Shown: piece after piece, positions 43,463 through 52,333 of the stretch | How the letters are laid out: every line of letters starts with the position of its first letter | Position numbering within the stretch: position 1 is the first letter of the stretch | DNA from: JAHBXL01 sp964409775 | Lineage (GTDB): Bacteria > Planctomycetota > Phycisphaerae > Phycisphaerales > UBA1924 | Direction of reading: 5' to 3' | DNA length: 64,000 nt | Assembly (NCBI GenBank): GCA_964409775.1 | Contig: CAYPEI010000012.1 | Location: 37,179-101,178, forward strand | The notes under the pieces: generated by a model | What the model was told of the DNA's origin: nothing | What the model saw: the letters and a program-made list of their open reading frames with translations, nothing else | Databases searched by the model: none | Translations under genes and position numbers: made by a program

Positions 43463-46400
43463 TCAGCGGCTCCCGAGGCCCGACCGCACGGAGTCCAGCA
43501 GGCCGGGGAAGGACTTCTCCTCCTCCTCGGTCTGGATGAGCACCGTCGGCTTGAGCAGGATGAGCAGTGTCTGCTCTTCCTTGCTCTCCAGACGGTTCGT
43601 GAAGAACCGGTTGATGATCGGGATCTTGGACAGAACCGGCACGCCCGTCTCGATCTCGACTTCGGTCACCAGGCGCTGGCCGCCCAGCAGGATCGTGCCC
43701 TCGTCAGGCACGGTCGCGGTGGTGCGCACGCGGGTGACCGTCACCGTCGGCAACTGGATGAACGACTGGGTGTCCGCCGAGTTCACCAACTGGCCGCCGG
43801 CGACCGCCGAGACCGGCTGCTGGGCGAAGCCGTCGATCCGGCCGACGCCCGCGTCGACGTTCAGCGTGACATACCGCCGATCCGACGAGATGACGCCCTC
43901 GACCAGCAGCGTCACACCCTCGGACACGGCGTCGACGGTCGGATCGAAGCCGACGGCCGAGTCGCCCGTCACCGGGTTGAGGTCGGAAACGAAGGCCTGC
44001 TGCGTCACGACGTAGATGTTGGCCGTCTGACCGTTGGTGAATGTCAGCCGCGGCGCGGTCATCTGGACCGTGCGTTTGTCGGCCTGGGTCGCCTGGATCA
44101 GGAAGTCGACCTGGATGTCATCGAGGAACTGCCCGGCGATACCCAAGGCCGGCGCCGCGCTCAGGATGGTGTTCGCGAAGTCGCCTTCCGACAGGATCGC
44201 GGCCAGGCCCGAAGAGTTCTGCTGCGCGCCGATCGGCGACCATCCGCGCGGGTTCCGAATGGCCTGGTTGGTCCTCTGCTGGGCCCTGATCGGTCCGGCC
44301 ACGCCGTTTACCGGTCCCTGGCCCTGGATCGTCCGCTGCAGGCCGCGCTGGCCCGAGGTGTTCTCGAAGTCGAAGAAGTCGCCCGGCTGCACGCTCGGGT
44401 CGACACCGCGGGCGGCACGAACCTGGTTGTTGTTGGCGTTGAGCACCAGGTCGATGTCGAATGCGATCCGCTCGAACCAGTTCTGGTTCACGAGCAGGAA
44501 CTTCGTCTCCACGTTGATCTGCATGTTGCGGATCTCGCGGAGTTTGCTCAGCAGGCCGACGATCTCGCGGTGGTTCCGCGGCGTGTTTGTGATGATCAGC
44601 GAGCCGTTGAGTTCCTGCAGCGTGCCCGTCTCGCCGCCGTTGTCGCGCCAGCCTTCAAAGTCGACATTCTGCTGCAGGATGTCGATGATCTGCCGGACGC
44701 GCTCCTCGCGCGTCGGGCGGTTGTTCTGGTTCTGATTCTGATTCTCCTCGAACGGGCTCTGGCCGCCGCCCTCGCCCTGCTGGAGCACCGACTGCAGATC
44801 GATTTCCGGGACATCCGTGTAGTCGGGGATGTCAAAGAGCAGGTCCTGGATGTTGTAGATCACCAGCGACCGGTTCTTGCGCAGCGCCTCGTCCGACGCG
44901 ATCGTCAGCACGCCGTTCTCCACCCACCAGTTGGCCGTGGAGAACTGGTCCGTCGAGACCTTGCGCAGGATCCGGTCCAGCAGCGTTTCCGCGGGGACGT
45001 TGGTCAACTTCAGCGAGACCAGCGAGTCCTTCGTCACGCCGATCGAGCCCAGGCTCTCCCAGTCCACATCCATGTCGAGGTTGGTGAGCGTCTGGAAGAA
45101 CCGCAGGACGTCCTCGAGCCGGTTGTCCGTCAGGTTCGCCGGGAAACGCTTGCTGGCGAGGTCCGCCAGCACGCGCCGGTTCTCCGGCGGCTCGTTGTAC
45201 GCGGCCGTCTCGCCGCGCTGGAAACTCTTCTTAGGCCAGTCGCTGGGATACTCGATCATCCCGGTCGCGGGAAGCATCGCTCGTTCGTTGTCGATCGTCG
45301 CCAGCGCGTGGCGGAACTGCTTGTCCCGCTGGACGTCGTTGTACTCCTGGTAGATGACGATGTCGCGGAGGATGTCCTTCAGCAGGAGCGCGGTGGGGTT
45401 GTTCGGATCGAGGAACAACACCTGCTCGGTCACCTGCAGCGCGTCGCGGTACTTCCGCTCCTGCTGCAGCGCCCGCACGCGGTCGATGCTCTCGTTGATC
45501 TTCCGCTCGCGGTCGCGGGCGAGGGTCGCCTGCCGCTCCTGCTCGGTCTTGGTCCGTTCCTCCTCCGCACGCTTGCGCTCGCGCTCGGAGATCTCTTCGC
45601 GCTTCGCTTCGATGGCCCGGATCTGGTCGTCGACCCGCTTGTTGAACCCGGTCATCTCGGCGTCGGAGAACGCTCCCCGCGAACGGCTGATCGACAGGCG
45701 TGCGCTGGCGGCGAGGTCGTTGGCCTTGCCCGATTCGCCCGCCGCGAGAGCCGCCGCGGAACGCTCCATGAGGTTGTTGAACTCGGCCATCGCCTGCTGA
45801 CGCTGGAGGTCGAGACCTTCCACGGTCGCCTGGCCGAGGTTCCGGCCGACGTTCGCCTCCATCCGCACGCGGGCTTCCGAGCGGTTCTGCTCGGCACGGG
45901 CGATCTCATCGGCGTTCAGATACGACCGCATCCGCGACAACAGCGCGTCGTACAGGTCCGCCGCACGCGCGAACCGCGACTGGGTGTACGCCTGATCGGC
46001 CTCCGCCAGCATGCGCTGGGCCTCGGCCCGCATAGCCGCCTTGATCAGGTCATCCTGGGCGGGTGCGGCGGAAGGCGCCGGCGCGGGCGGTGTCGGGGTT
46101 GCCTCGGGCTGGGGTGCGGGCTTGGGTGCGGGCGCGGGGGCCGGCATCTCCACCGCGGGCTCGGCCGGCGCGGGGGCGGCCGGCTCGGGGAGCGGCTCGG
46201 GCTCGGGCTCTCCGGCCGGACGAGTGCCCCGGCGGACACTCCCAGGCTGCATCATCGCCAGCGCGGCATCCGTGTCGACATCGAACGGACGGCCCTGCGC
46301 CGCCTCAAGGTCGACGATCTTCATCTGAGTCTTTTCGATACTCGCGGCGAGCGACGCATCGAGTTGAACGCCCGAGCGCACCGCGGCGAGGATCGCCGAC

Positions 46401-46960
46401 TTGGCCGCACCGAAACGCTGTGCATCAAAGTCCGCCATCGCCTGCTCGATCAGGCCCGGAACGACCGGCGCCAACTCGGCCCGCCGGGTCGCCGAGTCCG
46501 CCAGCACCGACTCGGCGCGGCCCCGCTGCTCGGGCGTTGCGCCGGGCTTGGCGATCACGGCCTTGGCCTGCCGCTCCGCCTCGCGCAGGTCCGACTCGGT
46601 CAGCGCCACTTCCGACTTCTGCAGGCTCACCTCGATCGCGTCCATCGTCTTGAGGCGCGTCTCGATCGCACGCATCGACTCCACTGCGCGGGCACGCTGC
46701 GCGTCGTTCAACTGATCAACCTCGGTCGAGCGGAGCAGTTTGGTCATCACCACCCGCGCCTCGACCGCACGGCCTTCCGACAGCAACGACTCCGCCCTGG
46801 CCAGCAGCGCTGCGCCGCCGGACATCGCCGGTGTCTTCACGCCCTTCGCGTCGCCCGCGGCCTGCGCGAGCGCCAAAGGAGTGATCACCGCTCCTGTTCC
46901 TGCAAGCGCGGCGATGGCGGCAAGGGCCTTGGCGTTGCGGATCGTCCGTGTGTTGAACAT
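43463..46960 (-). CDS. Secretin-family protein with long N-terminal region
   Basis: A 1165-residue exported protein, signal peptide at about 1-33. Residues about 45-480 are Ala/Glu/Arg-rich helical repeats with a Pro-rich linker near 240-300. Then come N-domains (SLKLTNVPAETLLDRILRKV; GSLIITNTPRNHREIVGLLSKL) and the C-terminal secretin pore domain (about 900-1140; VPDEGTILLGGQRLVTEVEIETGVPVLSKIPIINRFF). GspD/PilQ-type secretins are normally 600-750 residues, so the extension is large. It probably forms an outer-membrane pore for a type II secretion or pilus-like system. No other secretion gene is in the window. GGAG lies 8 nt upstream. Confidence 0.88.
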   Translation of the reverse strand: MFNTRTIRNAKALAAIAALAGTGAVITPLALAQAAGDAKGVKTPAMSGGAALLARAESLLSEGRAVEARVVMTKLLRSTEVDQLNDAQRARAVESMRAIETRLKTMDAIEVSLQKSEVALTESDLREAERQAKAVIAKPGATPEQRGRAESVLADSATRRAELAPVVPGLIEQAMADFDAQRFGAAKSAILAAVRSGVQLDASLAASIEKTQMKIVDLEAAQGRPFDVDTDAALAMMQPGSVRRGTRPAGEPEPEPLPEPAAPAPAEPAVEMPAPAPAPKPAPQPEATPTPPAPAPSAAPAQDDLIKAAMRAEAQRMLAEADQAYTQSRFARAADLYDALLSRMRSYLNADEIARAEQNRSEARVRMEANVGRNLGQATVEGLDLQRQQAMAEFNNLMERSAAALAAGESGKANDLAASARLSISRSRGAFSDAEMTGFNKRVDDQIRAIEAKREEISERERKRAEEERTKTEQERQATLARDRERKINESIDRVRALQQERKYRDALQVTEQVLFLDPNNPTALLLKDILRDIVIYQEYNDVQRDKQFRHALATIDNERAMLPATGMIEYPSDWPKKSFQRGETAAYNEPPENRRVLADLASKRFPANLTDNRLEDVLRFFQTLTNLDMDVDWESLGSIGVTKDSLVSLKLTNVPAETLLDRILRKVSTDQFSTANWWVENGVLTIASDEALRKNRSLVIYNIQDLLFDIPDYTDVPEIDLQSVLQQGEGGGQSPFEENQNQNQNNRPTREERVRQIIDILQQNVDFEGWRDNGGETGTLQELNGSLIITNTPRNHREIVGLLSKLREIRNMQINVETKFLLVNQNWFERIAFDIDLVLNANNNQVRAARGVDPSVQPGDFFDFENTSGQRGLQRTIQGQGPVNGVAGPIRAQQRTNQAIRNPRGWSPIGAQQNSSGLAAILSEGDFANTILSAAPALGIAGQFLDDIQVDFLIQATQADKRTVQMTAPRLTFTNGQTANIYVVTQQAFVSDLNPVTGDSAVGFDPTVDAVSEGVTLLVEGVISSDRRYVTLNVDAGVGRIDGFAQQPVSAVAGGQLVNSADTQSFIQLPTVTVTRVRTTATVPDEGTILLGGQRLVTEVEIETGVPVLSKIPIINRFFTNRLESKEEQTLLILLKPTVLIQTEEEEKSFPGLLDSVRSGLGSR

Positions 46961-47331
46961 GACAGCTTCTCCGTGGCGCAGGCCCTCGGGCCATGCAGCG
47001 TGCTTGCGGTTCGCACCCGATCGTGCGTCAGTTCCGGGGCCCTAGGGTTGGTCGCAAAGGTGGTCTCGTCCAGTCTTTGCGTCCATGTCTTGGTCCCGGA
47101 GGGTCCGGCCCTCCCCGCCCCGCTTCTCGTCCCGCCTCCGGGCAGGCACGGAAGATACAGGGCCCGGGGCTGCAACGCAAACCCATTTCAACCCCCCCGC
47201 CCCGGTGACTTCCGACGTGTGCAGCGCGACTCTATTCGTCGGCTGTCGGAGCCTGTTGCCGACAAAGCCGGGAAAAGTGGCGCACAAGATGCGCGGCCGC
47301 CCCCACCTCATGCACCCCGAGCCTTTCCGCC
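46961..47331. other. 371-nt intergenic region, secretin leader
   Basis: No gene is supported here. It holds the secretin promoter (47152-47180) and a leader of about 185 nt. A hairpin GGAGGG-TCCGG-CCCTCC at 47098-47114 lies within that leader and could affect translation or mRNA stability. Confidence 0.6.
47152..47180 (-). promoter_or_regulatory. Sigma-70-type promoter of the secretin gene
   Basis: On the minus strand TTGCGT (47180-47175) and TATCTT (47157-47152) are spaced by 17 nt. It lies about 190 nt before the secretin ATG. Confidence 0.55.
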
Positions 47332-48519
47332 CTAGGACGAAACCCACGCGGCGTGCAGCACGCGCATCGATTCCGTGCCCCGGTCCGCCGAACCCACACG
47401 CTCCAGGGCCGCGGCAAAACTCTCCGGCCTGAGCCGATCCGCCACCACGACCGTGGCCGGGGTCAGGTCCTCCACTTCCGATTCAGCATGGCCACCGGGT
47501 TCGGTGCTCCCCGGGCCGGGGGTCCCCCCTGCTTTTCGCAAGAGGTCGTCCAAGGCTTCGAGAGCCAGTTCTTCGGCCGCGTTCAGGCAGTCGGCCCGCA
47601 AGAGCACCTCGAGGTACCGGAACGGGGGTTGTTCCATTGACGGGGGGGCATCGTTCGGCAGCATCGGCTCGTGCCGCACGATGCACCGCCAACCGGTGAT
47701 CCCGAGGGGGCTTCCATCTTCGTCGATGTTGGTGGTGGGATCGATATTCAGGACCAGCCGCCACTCGTCGCGGAGTTCCTCGACGATTTCCTCGGCCGTA
47801 AGCAGGTCCAGCCTCTCGGGCGGGGCTTCAAGCACCCCCCGGTGCTCATGCGTCGCCGCGTCGGCGCCCCGGATTTCATCCACTTCGTCCAGATCAAACG
47901 CCCGGAGAATGGCCTCGACTCGGTCCTTCAGACCCGATTCCGCCCGCACGGTCACGATCTTGTGCTCATCCACGAAGATGTAGATGAAGGGCTCCTCGCT
48001 CATCGCGCCAAAGCCCACCAGCCCATCTTCATAAAAGAAACCCCGGAATCGCCTCACCGTGTCCAGCAGGCGATCCAGACCCAGCAACTCGTACGAAACG
48101 TAGGGATCCACTTCGCGATACTCGTCCGTCCCGAGAAAGTCGAGAATCGGATACACCCGGCCGGGAAGCAGCGCAAACAACGCCCGGCACAGGGCTTCCA
48201 CCCGCGTCGCCGACACCAGCACATCGAAGACGTAGCGGTCCGGCCATTCTTCCCACTCGCCCCCTCCCCCACCCTCCCGGGGCGGACGCAATCCACCCTC
48301 GTCATCACCCCCTTCAGCCTCCGGATCGAAGTCCTCGCCGGCCTCAAAGCCGCCCTCGCCACCGCCCTCGATGCCCTGGTCCCCCCCATCCGCGGGTTCG
48401 AATGCCACGGTGTAGCCGGGCCGCGGCGACATTTCCTCAACCGGATACGCCCCCAGCGGGAACGTGAACCCGTTGATCTCCATCCGCTCGATCGACTTGT
48501 CCACGCGGCAGCGGGCCAT
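47332..48519 (-). CDS. Unknown acidic protein
   Basis: A 395-residue cytoplasmic-looking protein, unrecognised. Residues about 45-92 are an extremely Gly/Glu/Asp-rich linker. It is followed by a folded region beginning RYVFDVLVSATRVEALCRALFALLPGRVYPILDFLG, and by an alpha/beta region up to about 320. The C-terminal 70 residues include VVVADRLRPESFAAALERVG. There are no membrane segments or catalytic motifs. It lies 48 nt after uvrB on the same strand and has a TACAGT hexamer 9 nt before its ATG. Confidence 0.7.
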   Translation of the reverse strand: MARCRVDKSIERMEINGFTFPLGAYPVEEMSPRPGYTVAFEPADGGDQGIEGGGEGGFEAGEDFDPEAEGGDDEGGLRPPREGGGGGEWEEWPDRYVFDVLVSATRVEALCRALFALLPGRVYPILDFLGTDEYREVDPYVSYELLGLDRLLDTVRRFRGFFYEDGLVGFGAMSEEPFIYIFVDEHKIVTVRAESGLKDRVEAILRAFDLDEVDEIRGADAATHEHRGVLEAPPERLDLLTAEEIVEELRDEWRLVLNIDPTTNIDEDGSPLGITGWRCIVRHEPMLPNDAPPSMEQPPFRYLEVLLRADCLNAAEELALEALDDLLRKAGGTPGPGSTEPGGHAESEVEDLTPATVVVADRLRPESFAAALERVGSADRGTESMRVLHAAWVSS

Positions 48520-48567
48520 GAAGGGGCCACTGTAGCGGCCCCCCTCCTGTGCCGCACCCGGACCGAA

Positions 48568-50835
48568 TCAGCCCCCTCCTCCCCCCTTGCGGCTCCGCTT
48601 GTTGGCCCGAACCCCGGGCATGCCGGCCTTCTTCTCGCCGCTTCGGCTCCCGTTGCGTCTGGATTCCGAACCATCGCCTTCGACTTCGGAGCGCTTGACC
48701 TTCCCCCCGTTCCCGCCGGCGGCCGCGGCCCGAGACTTGAGTTTCTTCACCGCGTCGCGGAGCCGGGCGGCCTGCTCAAACTCCATCGCCTCCGCCGCGG
48801 CGATCATCTCGCCCTCCATCTCGCGGATCAGTTCCCCGATCTCGAACTCCTGCTCGTTCTCCTTCACGGCCTGGCGCGCGGTGCGGCGGGCCTTGAGTTC
48901 TGTCTCAAAGCCGTCCCGGATCGCCTTCTTGATCGTGGTGGGGGTGATCCCATGCTCGGCGTTGTAGGCCAACTGCTTGACACGTCGCCGCTCGGTCTCG
49001 TCGATGGCCGCCTGCATCGCCGGCGTGACCTTGTCGGCATACATCACCACGAGCGCGTTGACGTTGCGTGCGGCCCGCCCCATCAGTTGGATCAACGACG
49101 TCGGCGAGCGGAGGAACCCCTCCTTGTCCGCGTCCAGGATGCACACCAGCGAGACCTCGGGAAGGTCAAGACCCTCGCGGAGGAGATTGACGCCGACCAG
49201 CACGTCGAAATCGCCGCGACGAAGGTCGGTGAGGATCTCGATGCGCTCGAGCGTTTCAATCTCGCTGTGCAGGTAGCGGACCCTGAGCCCCTTCTCGTCG
49301 AGGTAGCCGGTGAGGTCCTCGCAGAGGCGCTTGGTGAGCGCGGTGACCAGCACGCGCTCGCCTGTCGCGGCCCGCGCCCGGCACAGTTCAAGCAGATCGG
49401 TGACCTGTCCCTGCGCCGGCTTGACCTGCACCACCGGGTCCAGCAGGCCGGTGGGGCGGATGACCTGCTCGGCGACGACGCCCCTGCACTTCTCGAGTTC
49501 GTAGGGCCCAGGCGTCGCCGAGACAAACATCATCCTGGGCACGACCGCCTCGAACTCCTCGAACTTCAGCGGTCGGTTGTCGAGCGCCGAAGGCAGCCGG
49601 AAGCCGTGCTCCACCAGCACCTTCTTGCGTGCCTGATCGCCGTTGTACATCGCGCGGACCTGCGGCAGGCTGACGTGCGACTCATCGACGATGCACAGCC
49701 AGTCCTTGAAGTTGGGCCGCACCGCCGCCGACGCCACCGCGCGGGCATCACCCGATGCGCCCGCCGGCGGGCCTTCGGCGCGCTCGCGCTCGCCTTCGCC
49801 GGGCGGGGCGAAGTCGAAGTAATCCAGCAGGGTGTACGGCCGCTCTCCGGGCGAGCGACCATCCATCCATCGCGAGTAGTTCTCGATCCCCGAGCAGTAC
49901 CCCACCTCCTGGATCATCTCCAGGTCGTACTTGGTACGCGCCAGCAACCGCTGCGCCTCCAGCAACTTGCCCTCATGGCGCAGTTGCATGACCCGGGCGT
50001 CGAGTTCCTCGCGGATCCCGTTCACGGCGTACTGGAGTTGATCCTCCGGCATGACATAGTGCACCGCGGGGAAGAGGAAGAACTGCTTCTCCTCGGCCAG
50101 CACCTCGCCGCTGGTGGGATTGAAGAACTCGATCCGCTCGACATCGTCCCCGAACAGTTCGATGCGGACCGCGAATGTCTCGTAGGCCGGCCAGATCTCG
50201 ATGCTGTCGCCTCGGACGCGGTACATGCTGCGCTGGAACTCGATCTCCGAGCGCTTGTACTGCATCGCGTTGAGTTGCAGCAGAAACTCGCGGCGTCCCC
50301 GGCTCCCGCCCTCGCCCCCGCCGCCGAGCGGGGAGCCGCGCGTGATCGTCAGCACCTTCTGCCCATACGCCATCGGGCTGCCCAGGCCGAAGATGCACGA
50401 GACACTCGCCACCACCACGACGTCGCGCCGCGACAGGATGTTGCTGGTCGCGGCAAGTCGGAGTTGATCCAGTTCGTCGTTGCGCGACGAGTCCTTCTCG
50501 ATATAGATGTCCCGCTGCGGGATGTACGCCTCGGGCTGGTAGTAGTCGTAGTAACTGACGAAATAGTTGACGCTGTTGTGCGGCAGGAACTCGCGGAGTT
50601 CCTCGAAGAGTTGCGCGGCGAGCGTCTTGTTGTGGCTCAGGATCAGCGTCGGCTTCCGCACCCGCGCGATCGTGTGCGCCATGGTGAACGTCTTGCCCGT
50701 CCCGGTCGCGCCCAGCAGGCACACCGCACCCGCCCCGCCGAGCAGGTCCCGCGAAAGTTGCTCAATCGCCTGCGGCTGGTCGCCGGTCGGGGCAAAGTTC
50801 GAAACGACCTGGAACTCCCTGGCCTCACGCGGCAT
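48568..50835 (-). CDS. uvrB: Excinuclease ABC subunit B
   Basis: A 755-residue DNA-damage helicase-like subunit of nucleotide excision repair. Walker A is GATGTGKT (42-49), the beta-hairpin region is YYDYYQPEAYIPQRDIYIEKD, and the helicase C-terminal domain has LREGLDLPEVSLVCILDADKEGFLRS. The UvrC-binding UVR motif is near residues 640-675. Insertions near 180 and 350 and an Arg/Lys-rich tail after 690 make it about 80 residues longer than usual. Confidence 0.97.
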   Translation of the reverse strand: MPREAREFQVVSNFAPTGDQPQAIEQLSRDLLGGAGAVCLLGATGTGKTFTMAHTIARVRKPTLILSHNKTLAAQLFEELREFLPHNSVNYFVSYYDYYQPEAYIPQRDIYIEKDSSRNDELDQLRLAATSNILSRRDVVVVASVSCIFGLGSPMAYGQKVLTITRGSPLGGGGEGGSRGRREFLLQLNAMQYKRSEIEFQRSMYRVRGDSIEIWPAYETFAVRIELFGDDVERIEFFNPTSGEVLAEEKQFFLFPAVHYVMPEDQLQYAVNGIREELDARVMQLRHEGKLLEAQRLLARTKYDLEMIQEVGYCSGIENYSRWMDGRSPGERPYTLLDYFDFAPPGEGERERAEGPPAGASGDARAVASAAVRPNFKDWLCIVDESHVSLPQVRAMYNGDQARKKVLVEHGFRLPSALDNRPLKFEEFEAVVPRMMFVSATPGPYELEKCRGVVAEQVIRPTGLLDPVVQVKPAQGQVTDLLELCRARAATGERVLVTALTKRLCEDLTGYLDEKGLRVRYLHSEIETLERIEILTDLRRGDFDVLVGVNLLREGLDLPEVSLVCILDADKEGFLRSPTSLIQLMGRAARNVNALVVMYADKVTPAMQAAIDETERRRVKQLAYNAEHGITPTTIKKAIRDGFETELKARRTARQAVKENEQEFEIGELIREMEGEMIAAAEAMEFEQAARLRDAVKKLKSRAAAAGGNGGKVKRSEVEGDGSESRRNGSRSGEKKAGMPGVRANKRSRKGGGGG

Positions 50836-50840
50836 GGTCG

Positions 50841-50846
50841 ATCATA
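50841..50846 (-). promoter_or_regulatory. -10-like element of uvrB, leaderless spacing
   Basis: TATGAT on the minus strand ends 5 nt before the ATG at 50835. No Shine-Dalgarno fits in the gap. Confidence 0.5.
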
Positions 50847-50920
50847 CGCCGGGACCGTTCTCTTCCCGGACGTGTAGACTCCGGTGCGGATAGTCGAGCC
50901 CCATGCCTGGAGACACCCCG

Positions 50921-52330
50921 ATGTCCCGGTTCAAGATTCCCTTCCTCGCGTCACTCTCGCTCCTGATGCTCGTGTTCGTTTCGGCGTGCCAGGAGAAGTT
51001 CATCGTCACGCCCTATGTCGCCCGCAACGAGGCCGCGGCCCGGCAACTCCGCAGCATCGACCCCTCTCTCCAGACTCCCGAGATCCCCGTCATCTATGTC
51101 ACCGACCGCGAGCGGCTGAAGACAGCCGACGGTTCCGTGCGCTACGGCTCGGGCCGCTCCGTCAGCCTCGGCTTCGGCGAGGCCAAGGTCGCGCTCTCCC
51201 CGGAGCCGACGTGGGACGAACTCGTGCAGATCAGCAGCACCGGCGAGCGAAGCCAGGACTACAGCGTGCGCGTGAGTTCCGTGACCGAACTCGGTCGCCT
51301 GAGTCCCTTCGCTGACTTTCTGCAGCCGTCCCAGGGCCGCCTTATCCGCAAGCCCGAGGCGTACGAGATGTTCACCACACAGGTCGAGGCCTTCCACAAG
51401 GTGCTTCGGACCTGGCTCGCCCGAACCGATCGAAAGGAAGTCGTCATCTTCATCCACGGCTTCGCGAACCAGTTCGACGATGCCGTCGTCCGCCTCGCCC
51501 AGGCCTGGCACATGGGCGGCCGCGTCGGCGTCCCGATCGTCTACACATGGCCCGCCGGCATCGGTGGATTGCTTGGCTATGCCTACGACCGTGAGTCCGG
51601 CGAGTTCACCATCGTCCACCTGAAGCAACTCCTCTACGCGCTGGCCACCTGCCCGGAAGTCGAGAAGGTCCACATCATCTCCCACAGCCGCGGCACGGAT
51701 GTCGCCTTCACCACCCTCCGCGAGATCAACGCCGAACTCCGCGGCCTCACCGGGGTTTCCTTCTTCACGCCTCTCGCGCCCGAGCGCGGCGTCCCCATGC
51801 CCGCCGACGGCTCCCTCCCCGGCAAGATGCCCTGGGAACTGCTCAAACTCGAGACGTGGATCCTCGCCGCCCCGGACCTTGACATGCAGGTCTTCAACCA
51901 GCGCTTCTTCGGCGAGAACCTCGTCCGCGGAGCCAATCGCATCGTCATCTACTTCTCCGCCGAGGACAAGGCCCTCGACTGGGCCCGCTGGCTGTTCAAC
52001 AGCAGGCGCCGCCTCGGCGAACTGCACGTCGAGGACATCCCCCCCGACGCCCTCGCCAAACTCGCGCAGGTCGGGCAGATCCAGGCGATCAACGCCAAGG
52101 TCTCCGGATTCTCCACGCACAGTTACATCATGCAGCACCCGGCCGCGATGTCGGACCTGCTTCTGCTTCTGCGCGACGGTGCGCCCCCCGGCTCCCCGCA
52201 GCGGCCCTTGAGCCCCGCCTGCGAGGGCGTGTGGCTGCTCGACAACGACTACATGAATCCGAAGAAAGGTCCCTCGAAGGGCCCGGCCCCCCAGGGACCG
52301 GCTTCGAGGGACACCTCGTTCATGGACTGA
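50921..52330 (+). CDS. Lipoprotein alpha/beta hydrolase (DUF900-like)
   Basis: A 469-residue protein with a lipoprotein signal ending at Cys23 (VFVSAC). VVIFIHGFANQFDDAV supplies the oxyanion region, and IISHSRGTDVA holds the nucleophile Ser in a GxSxG-like motif with Ser for the first Gly. The fold matches DUF900 lipase-like proteins. The substrate is unknown; it is presumably envelope-exposed. The ATG at 50921 has GGAGA 7 nt upstream; a second ATG at 50903 is possible. Convergent with the peroxidase gene, 3 nt apart. Confidence 0.83.
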   Translation: MSRFKIPFLASLSLLMLVFVSACQEKFIVTPYVARNEAAARQLRSIDPSLQTPEIPVIYVTDRERLKTADGSVRYGSGRSVSLGFGEAKVALSPEPTWDELVQISSTGERSQDYSVRVSSVTELGRLSPFADFLQPSQGRLIRKPEAYEMFTTQVEAFHKVLRTWLARTDRKEVVIFIHGFANQFDDAVVRLAQAWHMGGRVGVPIVYTWPAGIGGLLGYAYDRESGEFTIVHLKQLLYALATCPEVEKVHIISHSRGTDVAFTTLREINAELRGLTGVSFFTPLAPERGVPMPADGSLPGKMPWELLKLETWILAAPDLDMQVFNQRFFGENLVRGANRIVIYFSAEDKALDWARWLFNSRRRLGELHVEDIPPDALAKLAQVGQIQAINAKVSGFSTHSYIMQHPAAMSDLLLLLRDGAPPGSPQRPLSPACEGVWLLDNDYMNPKKGPSKGPAPQGPASRDTSFMD

Positions 52331-52333
52331 CGC

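Noticed and set aside
43400..47335. A 1311-codon plus-strand open frame opposite the secretin
   Set aside because: It is a GC-rich shadow of the minus-strand secretin, which has a signal peptide and clear domains; the shadow has Arg/Leu/Asp-rich composition and no recognisable domain.
47671..50877. A 1068-codon plus-strand open frame opposite uvrB
   Set aside because: It mirrors uvrB and the acidic protein; no family motif.
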